A stretch of 64,000 nucleotides of DNA. Source: Streptomyces violascens (lineage in GTDB: Bacteria > Actinomycetota > Actinomycetes > Streptomycetales > Streptomycetaceae). A program made the translations under genes and the position numbers. This document shows, piece after piece, positions 7,714 through 15,036 of this stretch. The notes under the pieces were generated by a model. The model was not told where the DNA came from and made no database searches. It saw nothing but the letters and a program-made list of their open reading frames with translations. The DNA lies in assembly GCF_014649955.1 (NCBI RefSeq), contig NZ_BMUA01000004.1, positions 62,001 to 126,000 of the forward strand, written 5' to 3'. How positions within the stretch are numbered: position 1 is the stretch's first letter; every line of letters starts with the position of its first letter.

Positions 7714-9027
7714 GTGCCGGACGGGCCGTACTTCTTTCTCAGTTACGCCTCCGCCACGGGCCGCGGCGGGGGCGGGCCCGATCCCGACATGTGGGTGGGG
7801 CGCCTCTTCGAGGACCTGTGCCGGAGCGTGGCGGAGCTGACCGCGCTGCCCGCCGGCACACCCTGTGGCTTCATGGACCGCGGGCCGCGCCCCGGCGGCG
7901 ACTGGTCCGAACAGCTCGGCCGCAGCCTCGCCTCCTGCCGGGTGTTCGTGCCGCTCTTCTCGCCCCGCTACTTCGCGAGCGAGTGGTGCGGAAAGGAGTG
8001 GTACGCCTTCGCGCAGCGCGCCATCCGTCACCGGGCCGCCACCAACCGGCCCGCCGACGCCATCGTCCCGGCGCTGTGGATACCCGTACCACCCGGCCAA
8101 CTTCCGTTACCCGCCGAGCAGTTGAGGTTCGACCACCGAGACCTGGGGGAGCGGTACGCCGCCGACGGGCTCTACGGTCTGATCAAACTCCGGCTGTTCG
8201 CCGAGGAGTACCACCGGGCGGTGCACTGCCTCGCCCGCCACATCGTCGGCGCGGCCCACGCCGGCCGCGTCGGCCCCGGCCGCCCCCTCGACCACCGCAC
8301 GCTCCCCAGCGCCTTCGGCACCGCCGCGAGCCCCCGCCCGCTGCGGGTCACCGTCGCCGCCCCCACCCGCGACGAGCTCCCCGAGGGGCGCGACGGCGTC
8401 TACTACGGGCAGAGCCCGCTCGACTGGAACCCCTACCACCCGGACACACAGCGGCCGTTGGCCCTGGTCGCCGCGGACATCGCGGGCTCGCTCAACTACC
8501 GGCCCACGATCGCCTCCTTCGACAACGAGAGCCCGCCGGGGCAGGAGAAGGAGCCCCCGGTCCGCCCCGAGGTCCTGCTCGTCGACCGCTGGGCACTGCG
8601 GGACGAGAACCGGCGCGCCCGGCTCGCCGCCCTCGACGCCGCGGACCGGCCCTGGATCAGCGTGGTGGTCCCCTGGAACCGGGACGACCCCCAGAGCCGG
8701 GCCGCGGCGGACGAGCTCACCGCCCGCACGGCGGCTACGCTGCCCAGCAGAGCGAGCCACGGGCGGCCCGCCTGCCGGGCCGCGGCGCGGGGCGTGGAGT
8801 CCATCGACGCCTTCGAGGAGCTGCTGCCGCACGTGGTCGAGGCGGCCGCCCAGCAGTACCTGAGACACGCTCCGGCCCACCCCCCGGCCGGCCGCCCACC
8901 CCGCCAACGGCCGCGCCTGATCGGCCCGATGGACCACGGACCCGAGGCCGGGCACCGCACCGCACAACCGCACGACGCGCTCGATGGGGCACCCGATGTG
9001 GAGGACACGGATGACAGCCAGCCGTGA
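7714..9027 (+). CDS. fxsC: FxsC: TIR-domain protein of the FxSxx system
   Basis: This is a 437-residue protein from GTG 7714, which has AAGGAGGG at 7696-7703 upstream; ATG 7687 in the same frame is an alternative but has no ribosome-binding site. The N-terminal half is a TIR domain: Y-F-F-L-S-Y-A-S at the first strand, a C-R-V-F-V-P-L-F-S-P strand, and Y-F-A-S-E-W-C-G-K-E-W, whose Glu95 sits where NAD-cleaving TIRs have their catalytic glutamate. The C-terminal half (about 230-390) contains a second Rossmann-like region (L-R-V-T-V-A-A-P, then V-L-L-V-D-R-W) corresponding to the FxsC C-terminal domain, then a disordered Pro/Arg-rich tail. It overlaps the next gene by 17 bases. TIR fold is certain; enzymatic activity is a prediction. 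Confidence 0.9.
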   Translation: MPDGPYFFLSYASATGRGGGGPDPDMWVGRLFEDLCRSVAELTALPAGTPCGFMDRGPRPGGDWSEQLGRSLASCRVFVPLFSPRYFASEWCGKEWYAFAQRAIRHRAATNRPADAIVPALWIPVPPGQLPLPAEQLRFDHRDLGERYAADGLYGLIKLRLFAEEYHRAVHCLARHIVGAAHAGRVGPGRPLDHRTLPSAFGTAASPRPLRVTVAAPTRDELPEGRDGVYYGQSPLDWNPYHPDTQRPLALVAADIAGSLNYRPTIASFDNESPPGQEKEPPVRPEVLLVDRWALRDENRRARLAALDAADRPWISVVVPWNRDDPQSRAAADELTARTAATLPSRASHGRPACRAAARGVESIDAFEELLPHVVEAAAQQYLRHAPAHPPAGRPPRQRPRLIGPMDHGPEAGHRTAQPHDALDGAPDVEDTDDSQP

Positions 9028-12000
9028 CGGACGTGTCGTCACGTTCTACTCGTACAAGGGCGGCACAGGGCGCACCATGGCGCTCGCCAACACCGCCCTG
9101 ATCCTCGCCGCGAACGGCAAGCGGGTGCTCGCGGTGGACTGGGACCTGGAGGCACCCGGCCTGCACCGCTTCTTCCACCCCTTCCTCGACCCGGCCACCC
9201 TCGGCGCCACCAGCGGCGTCATCGACCTGGTCAGCGAGTACGCCTGGGCCGCCACCAACCCCGAACACCCCGACGAGGACTGGTACGTGGCGCTGGCCCG
9301 CATCCAGCCGCACGCCGTGTCCCTGGTGCCGGACCACCTGGGCTGGCAGTTCCCCGACGGTGGCACCCTCGACTTCGTGTCGGCGGGCCGGCAGAACCGC
9401 GAGTACTCTGCGACGGTCTCCACCTTCGACTGGGACAACCTCTACAGCCGGCTCGGCGGCGGCACCTTCTTCGACGCCCTCCAGGCCGACATGAAGGCCA
9501 ACTACGACTACATCCTGATCGACAGCCGCACCGGACTCAGCGACGTCGCCGACATCTGCACCGTCCACCTGCCCGACATCCTCGTCGACTGCTTCACCCT
9601 CAGCGACCAGTCCATCGACGGCGCCGCCGCCGTCGCCCGCCAGATCGCCGAGGGCTACGGCGCCCGCAGCATCCGCGTACTGCCCGTCCCCATGCGCATC
9701 GACGAGGGCGAGAAGGAGAAGGCGGACGCCGGACGGGCGCTGGCCCGGCTCAAGTTCGACGGCTTCCCCGCCGGGCTCGCGGGCGACCGGCTCGCCGCGT
9801 ACTGGGGCTCGGTGGAGATCCCGTACCGCCCCTACTATGCGTACGAGGAGTCGCTCGCCACCTTCGGCGACGAGGCCGGGCTCTCCAACTCGCTGCTCTC
9901 CGCCTTCGAACGGCTCACCGCGGTCATCACCGACGGGGAGGTCACCTCGATGCCGGGCGTGGGCGACGAGGCCCGGCTGCGGATCAAGGAGGCCTTCACC
10001 CGCCGCCGCCCCGCACAGCCCGTCGACATCCACCTCTCGTACGCGGCCGAGAACCGGATGTGGGCCGACTGGATCGAGGCGGTCCTGAGCCGGGCCGGCT
10101 TCCGGGTCCACCCGCGCGACGTCTCCGACCCCGTGCCCGACCGCGCCGAACCCGCCGCCGACAACGGCCGGACCGTGGTGGTGCTCTCGGCCGCCTACCT
10201 CAAGTCGGCCCGGGCGATGGGCGTCTGGCAGGAGGCGGCCTCCGCCGACCCGACCGGGCTCCGCCGCACGATGCTGTCGCTGCGCGTCGACGACGTACGC
10301 CTGCCGGGCGCCTACCTGGACCGCAATCCGGTGGACCTGTTCCGGCTCGACCAGGCGCACGCCACCGAGGCCCTGCTGCGCGCCCTGGACCGGCCGGGCC
10401 AGAGCGGCGGCGAGAGCGGCGGCCCGCGGTTCCCGGGCACCGTGCCGCGGATCTGGAACGCGCCGCCGCGCAACCCCGAGTTCACCGGCCGCTCCGAGGC
10501 CCTGGAGCGGATGCGCGACCAGCTCGGCAGCGGCCTCGCGGTCGTCCTGCCGCAGCCGCAGACCCTGTACGGACTCGGCGGCGTCGGCAAGACCCAGGTC
10601 GCGCTCGAATACGCGCACCGGTTCATGGCCGACTACGACCTGGTCTGGTGGATCAACTGCGCCCGCGCCGGCGACGTGGCCGCGGGCCTCGCCGAACTGG
10701 GCGGGCGCCTCGGCGGCCAGGGCGGCGACGACATCGGGGTGGCCTCGCGCGAGGCCGTCGACCTGCTGCGGCGCGGGGTGCCCACCGAACGCTGGCTGCT
10801 GGTCTTCGACAACGCGGACGACCCCGAGGCGCTGAGGCGGTTCATCCCGCCGGGCGGCCCCGGCCACATCCTGGTCACCTCGCGCAACCAGGACTGGTCG
10901 CAGTACGGCGACGCGCTGTCCGTCGACGTGTTCCGGCGCGAGGAGTCCGTCGAGCACCTCCGGAGGCGGGCGCCCGGCCTGTCCGTCGACGAGGCGGACC
11001 GGGTCGCGGCCGCCCTCGGCGACCTGCCGCTGGCCGTCGAGCAGGCGGCCGCCTGGATCGCGGAGACCGCCACCCCGGTCGCCGACTACCTCGACCAGCT
11101 CGCCGAGCAGACGGCGGGCGTCCTCTCGCTCAACCAGCCGGTCGGCTACCCCGAACCGGTCGCCGCCACCTGGAACGTCTCCATCGAACTCCTCAAGGAG
11201 CGCTCGCCGGCCGCGGTGCGCCTCCTCCAGCTCTGCGCCTTCTTCGCGCCCGAGCCGATCTCGGCCGGCCTGCTCTACAGCCAGGAGATGATCGACGCGC
11301 TCAAGCCGTACGACCCCTCGCTCCAGGAGAAGCTGGTGCTCGGCCGCATCATCCGCGAGATCGGCCGGTTCGCGCTCGCCAAGGTCGACCCGGTCAAGGG
11401 CTCCATCCAGGTGCACCGGCTCGTCCAGGCCGTGGTCCGCTCGCAGCTGAGCGAACAGGAGCGGCACGAGGCGCAGCACACCGTCCACCGGATCCTGGCC
11501 GGCGCCCGCCCCGGCGGCGACGAGCCGATCGACGACCCGGACACCTGGCCGCGGTTCGCCGGCATCTGGCCGCACCTGGGCCCCTCCGAGGCCCGCCGGT
11601 GCACCGAACCCGAACCCCGCAGGCTTTTGATCGACCGGATGCGGTACCTGTGGAAGCGCGGGGAGTTCACGGCGGCCTCCGCGCTCGGCGAAGAGCTGCG
11701 CGAACAGTGGCGCGAGGAGCTCGGCTGCAACGACATCCAGTACCTCTACCTGCGCTTCCACATCTCCAACGTCTGCCGCTCGCAAGGGCGTTACGCCACG
11801 GCCCTCGAACTGGACGAGGAGACCCTGGAGCGCCAGCGCGCCACGCTAGGGCCCGAGCACCCGCACACCTACATGACCACCAGCGCGCTGGCCATGGACC
11901 TCGGAGCGCTGGGCCAGTACCCCCGGGCCATGGACCTGGCGACCGAGGCGTACGACGGCTTCCGCACGATCTTCGACGACTCGCACCCGAGAACGCTGGC

Positions 12001-12934
12001 CGCGGCCAACAACCTGGCCCTCACTCTGCGCATGACCGGCCAGTACGCCAGTGCCAGGGCGCTCGACCAGGAGGTGTACGACCGCCGCACCGACGTCCTC
12101 GGCCCGGAGCACCCCTACACGCTCTCCTCGGCGATGTGCCTGGCCCGCGACCTGCGGGAGGTCGGCCGGTACGAGGACTCGGTGATGCTCCTGGAGCGTA
12201 CGTACGCGACCTCCAAGCAGCGCCTCGGGCGCTCCTTCCCCGGCACCCTCGCGGCCGCCAAGAGCCTGTCCGTGGCGCTGCGCAGGACCGGCCGCTTCGA
12301 GGACGCCCGGCGCCTGACCCAGGCGGCGCGCTCCCGCTACCGGGCCAAGTACACCTCGGTGAACCCGGACTCGCTGGCCTGCGAACTCAACCTGGCCGCC
12401 GACCAGTTCGCGGCGGGCGAGCCGGAGGCGGCCCGCGACACCGCGCGCGAAGTGGTCGAGGAGTACAGCAAGAACCCCGGCCCCAGCCACCCCTACGCCC
12501 TGGCCGCACTCAACAACCTGGGCATCTACCAGTGGGGCTGCGGAGACCTGCCGGGCGCTCGGGAGGTCCTTCGGGGCGCGATCGCGACGATGCGCGAGGT
12601 GCTCGGCGCCGAGCACCCGCACACGCTGTTCGCGGCCGTCAACCTGGCCAACGTGAAGGCGGACCTCGGGGAGCTGCACGACGCCCTGGAGCTCGAACGG
12701 GCGGCGGTCGCCGGGCTCGGCAGGAGGCTGGGCCGCCACCACCCCGAGCGGCTCGCGTGCTCGGCGAACCTGGCCCTCACCCTGGACGCGCTCGGGCGCC
12801 GGGACGAGGCCCAGCGGCTGCGTTCGGAGGCGGTCCTGGAACTCGCGCGGCTGCTCGGCGAGGACCATGTCGTCGTACGGTCGGTGCGTGAACTGCGCCG
12901 TGCGCACCGGGACCTGGAGCCCCTCGCGGTGTGA
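9011..12934 (+). CDS. FxSxx-system ParA-like ATPase / TIR / NB-ARC / TPR protein
   Basis: This is a 1307-residue STAND-like protein. ATG 9011 has GGAGG at 9000-9004 and overlaps fxsC. Domains in order: a MinD/ParA-like ATPase with deviant Walker A K-G-G-T-G-R-T at 16-22 and Y-I-L-I-D-S Walker B; a TIR domain from about 335 to 470 (V-D-I-H-L-S-Y-A-A); an NB-ARC NTPase with Walker A G-L-G-G-V-G-K-T at 521-528, Walker B L-L-V-F-D-N-A-D-D and the L-P-L-A motif; and tetratricopeptide repeats from about 880 to the C-terminus, each around a H-P-x-T/Y-A/L-x-A helix start. The layout resembles innate-immune NLR-type sensors: ligand recognition by TPR, oligomerisation by NB-ARC, TIR output or scaffold. 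Its TIR lacks the W-C-x-x-E motif. It corresponds to the TPR protein regularly found with FxsA, B and C. Confidence 0.9.
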   Translation: MTASRDGRVVTFYSYKGGTGRTMALANTALILAANGKRVLAVDWDLEAPGLHRFFHPFLDPATLGATSGVIDLVSEYAWAATNPEHPDEDWYVALARIQPHAVSLVPDHLGWQFPDGGTLDFVSAGRQNREYSATVSTFDWDNLYSRLGGGTFFDALQADMKANYDYILIDSRTGLSDVADICTVHLPDILVDCFTLSDQSIDGAAAVARQIAEGYGARSIRVLPVPMRIDEGEKEKADAGRALARLKFDGFPAGLAGDRLAAYWGSVEIPYRPYYAYEESLATFGDEAGLSNSLLSAFERLTAVITDGEVTSMPGVGDEARLRIKEAFTRRRPAQPVDIHLSYAAENRMWADWIEAVLSRAGFRVHPRDVSDPVPDRAEPAADNGRTVVVLSAAYLKSARAMGVWQEAASADPTGLRRTMLSLRVDDVRLPGAYLDRNPVDLFRLDQAHATEALLRALDRPGQSGGESGGPRFPGTVPRIWNAPPRNPEFTGRSEALERMRDQLGSGLAVVLPQPQTLYGLGGVGKTQVALEYAHRFMADYDLVWWINCARAGDVAAGLAELGGRLGGQGGDDIGVASREAVDLLRRGVPTERWLLVFDNADDPEALRRFIPPGGPGHILVTSRNQDWSQYGDALSVDVFRREESVEHLRRRAPGLSVDEADRVAAALGDLPLAVEQAAAWIAETATPVADYLDQLAEQTAGVLSLNQPVGYPEPVAATWNVSIELLKERSPAAVRLLQLCAFFAPEPISAGLLYSQEMIDALKPYDPSLQEKLVLGRIIREIGRFALAKVDPVKGSIQVHRLVQAVVRSQLSEQERHEAQHTVHRILAGARPGGDEPIDDPDTWPRFAGIWPHLGPSEARRCTEPEPRRLLIDRMRYLWKRGEFTAASALGEELREQWREELGCNDIQYLYLRFHISNVCRSQGRYATALELDEETLERQRATLGPEHPHTYMTTSALAMDLGALGQYPRAMDLATEAYDGFRTIFDDSHPRTLAAANNLALTLRMTGQYASARALDQEVYDRRTDVLGPEHPYTLSSAMCLARDLREVGRYEDSVMLLERTYATSKQRLGRSFPGTLAAAKSLSVALRRTGRFEDARRLTQAARSRYRAKYTSVNPDSLACELNLAADQFAAGEPEAARDTAREVVEEYSKNPGPSHPYALAALNNLGIYQWGCGDLPGAREVLRGAIATMREVLGAEHPHTLFAAVNLANVKADLGELHDALELERAAVAGLGRRLGRHHPERLACSANLALTLDALGRRDEAQRLRSEAVLELARLLGEDHVVVRSVRELRRAHRDLEPLAV

Positions 12935-12952
12935 CGGCCGGGCCGGGCCCGC

Positions 12953-13819
12953 TCACTCCTGGATGAGCCAGCGCAGCACCCGGGGCAGCGCGTGCAGGGC
13001 GTCGAAGTGGGCGGCGGCCGGCTCCAGGACGGCCGTCACGCCCGGAATGCGCCCGGCCAGCCAGTGGTAGTGGCCGACGGGTGAGAACACGTCCTGCTCG
13101 CCGTGCCAGAGCAGGACGTCCCCGGTGATCGTCGCCGGGTCGAATCCCCACGGGTTGCAGAACGCGAGCGCGTCGTCGATCCAGCCGTACGCCGAAGTCC
13201 TCAGCGCCTCCTGGTAGTTGCGCAGCAGCATCGAGCGGACCCCGGCGTCCTTGACCACCAGCCGGTCGGCGTGGGTGAGCTCCTTGCGCAGGTCGTCGAG
13301 GAGCTGCACCGGGTTCTCGCGGATGCGTGCCGAGCGTGCGATGAAGTGCGCGGCCATCTCGTCCGGGTCGGCGGCGCCCGTCGTGTAGGCGAGGACGTTG
13401 GAGGCGGCCATGCCCTCGAACCAGTCGAGCCCGTCGGCGTCCGGCGGCGCGAGGGTGACCAGGGCGGCGGCCCGCGTGACCCGCTCGGGCAGCAGCGCGG
13501 CACAGGCGAGCGCGTGCGGGGCGCCCCCGGAGCGGCCGACGACCGCGAAGCGTTCGAACCCGTAACGGTCCGCTATCGCCTCGACGTCCCGCGCGGCGTC
13601 GGCGACCCGGCGCCCCTTGAGCCGGTCGGAGTCGCCGTAGCCGGGCCGGTCGTAGGCGATGACCTGCATGCGGCGGTGGTAGAGCACCATGCTGCGGGGC
13701 GCTGGGCCCAGCCTGCTGCCGGGCGTGCCGTGCAGCAGGAACACCGGGCTGCCCAGCGGGTCCCCGAACTGTTCCACCGTGAGAATCCGCCCGTCGGCCG
13801 TGCACACCCGGTCCCGCAC
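12953..13819 (-). CDS. Alpha/beta-hydrolase fold protein
   Basis: This is a 288-residue cytoplasmic hydrolase. GTG at 13819 is chosen for its GAGGGG ribosome-binding site; the frame upstream of it is not protein-like. The oxyanion strand L-L-H-G-T-P-G-S, the Y-D-R-P-G-Y-G-D-S turn, the nucleophile elbow G-R-S-G-G-A-P, the acid in G-E-Q-D-V-F-S-P and the catalytic His in A-A-A-H-F-D-A-L give a complete Ser-Asp-His triad in canonical order. The substrate is unknown; epoxide, ester or proline-iminopeptidase-like activities all occur in this group. It converges on the big TPR gene with 18 bases between the ends, and its promoter faces that of the slipin gene. Confidence 0.85.
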   Translation of the reverse strand: MRDRVCTADGRILTVEQFGDPLGSPVFLLHGTPGSRLGPAPRSMVLYHRRMQVIAYDRPGYGDSDRLKGRRVADAARDVEAIADRYGFERFAVVGRSGGAPHALACAALLPERVTRAAALVTLAPPDADGLDWFEGMAASNVLAYTTGAADPDEMAAHFIARSARIRENPVQLLDDLRKELTHADRLVVKDAGVRSMLLRNYQEALRTSAYGWIDDALAFCNPWGFDPATITGDVLLWHGEQDVFSPVGHYHWLAGRIPGVTAVLEPAAAHFDALHALPRVLRWLIQE

Positions 13820-13955
13820 CGTGGCCCCCTCGCCCGGTAGCCCGCCATCCGGCCGCAGCCTACTCGCGCGGCGGGGCCCGGACGGGGTCTCCCTTTGCGG
13901 GAGATGCGGAGTTACCGTCGAGGTACACGTCCGATTCGGACCCTTGGGGGCCGTG

Positions 13956-14816
13956 ATGGTCGAGGAGCTGGTGGCGGCGGGCATCGCCGTGGGTTCCGCC
14001 GGTGTCGTCTATGCGCTGGCGGCGGCGCGGGTCGTCAAGCAGTACGAGCGGGGAGTGGTCTTCCGGCTCGGCAGGCTGACGGATTCGGTGCGCGGGCCGG
14101 GCTTCACGATGATCCTTCCGTTCGTCGACCGGCTGCGGAAAGTGAACATGCAGATCGTGACGATGCCGGTGCCCGCGCAGGACGGCATCACGCGGGACAA
14201 CGTCACGGTCCGGGTGGACGCGGTGATCTACTTCAAGGTCGTCGACCCGGCGGACGCGGTCGTCCAGGTCGAGGACTACCAGTTCGCGGTCTCACAGATG
14301 GCGCAGACCTCGCTGCGTTCGATCATCGGCAAGAGCGACCTCGACGACCTCCTGTCGAACCGGGAGAAGCTCAACCAGGGCCTGGAGCTGATGATCGACA
14401 GCCCGGCCATCGGCTGGGGCGTGCAGATCGACCGCGTCGAGATCAAGGACGTGTCGCTGCCGGAGACGATGAAGCGCTCGATGGCCCGCCAGGCGGAGGC
14501 CGACCGTGAGCGGCGGGCCCGGGTCATCAACGCGGACGCCGAGCTCCAGGCCTCGAAGAAGCTGGCCGAGGCGGCGGGCGTGATGTCGGAGCAGCCGGCC
14601 GCCCTCCAGCTGAGGCTGCTGCAGACGGTGGTGGCGGTGGCCGCCGAGAAGAACTCGACGCTGGTGCTTCCGTTCCCGGTCGAGCTGTTGAGGTTCCTGG
14701 AACGCGCGGCGCCTTTGCCTGCGGAGACGGCGGCACCGGCCGCACCGGAAGTCCCTCCGGCGCAGGCGCATTCGGAGATCCTGGGGGAGGGCAGTACCCC
14801 GCCGGAAAACTTGTGA
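13956..14816 (+). CDS. Slipin (SPFH/Band 7) membrane-scaffold protein
   Basis: This is a 286-residue protein starting at ATG 13956 behind GGGGG (GTG 13953 is a near-equal alternative). One N-terminal transmembrane helix (about 4-27) is followed by the SPFH/Band 7 domain: Y-E-R-G-V-V-F-R-L-G-R, G-P-G, I-L-P-F-V-D, T-R-D-N-V-T-V-R-V-D-A-V-I-Y-F-K-V-V-D-P, and the helical A-E-A-D-R-E-R-R-A-R-V-I segment. Slipins organise membrane microdomains as oligomers; a partner NfeD protease-like gene is not adjacent. The C-terminus is a Pro/Ala-rich tail. The Rex-type operator of the downstream adhE gene overlaps this gene's last codons and stop. Confidence 0.93.
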   Translation: MVEELVAAGIAVGSAGVVYALAAARVVKQYERGVVFRLGRLTDSVRGPGFTMILPFVDRLRKVNMQIVTMPVPAQDGITRDNVTVRVDAVIYFKVVDPADAVVQVEDYQFAVSQMAQTSLRSIIGKSDLDDLLSNREKLNQGLELMIDSPAIGWGVQIDRVEIKDVSLPETMKRSMARQAEADRERRARVINADAELQASKKLAEAAGVMSEQPAALQLRLLQTVVAVAAEKNSTLVLPFPVELLRFLERAAPLPAETAAPAAPEVPPAQAHSEILGEGSTPPENL

Positions 14817-14828
14817 AGGAATTCACAA
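14811..14828 (+). promoter_or_regulatory. Rex operator (ROP site) upstream of adhE
   Basis: TTGTGAAGGAATTCACAA is a perfect dyad of TTGTGAA and TTCACAA with a 4-base spacer, matching the published Rex consensus TTGTGAANNNNTTCACAA at every defined position. It covers the slipin stop codon (14814-14816) and ends 208 bases before the adhE start. Rex represses when NADH is low and is released when NADH accumulates under oxygen limitation. Confidence 0.9.
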
Positions 14829-15036
14829 GCGCGCATGGGGCGAAAGTCCTTACATATCTGCGCAGGTCAGCGGCATATTTTTCGTGACGCCCGGTCATTT
14901 GAAAGGGCATTGGACCCTCCGGAACAGGGCTTTGTCGGGCCCGCGAGCGCGGTGAACAGGTGTCGAATTGAGGCATCGGAAAAGGCATCGCAACGCTCGC
15001 AACGCAGGTAGCGCTCGACAAGAAGGAGTTCCTGCC

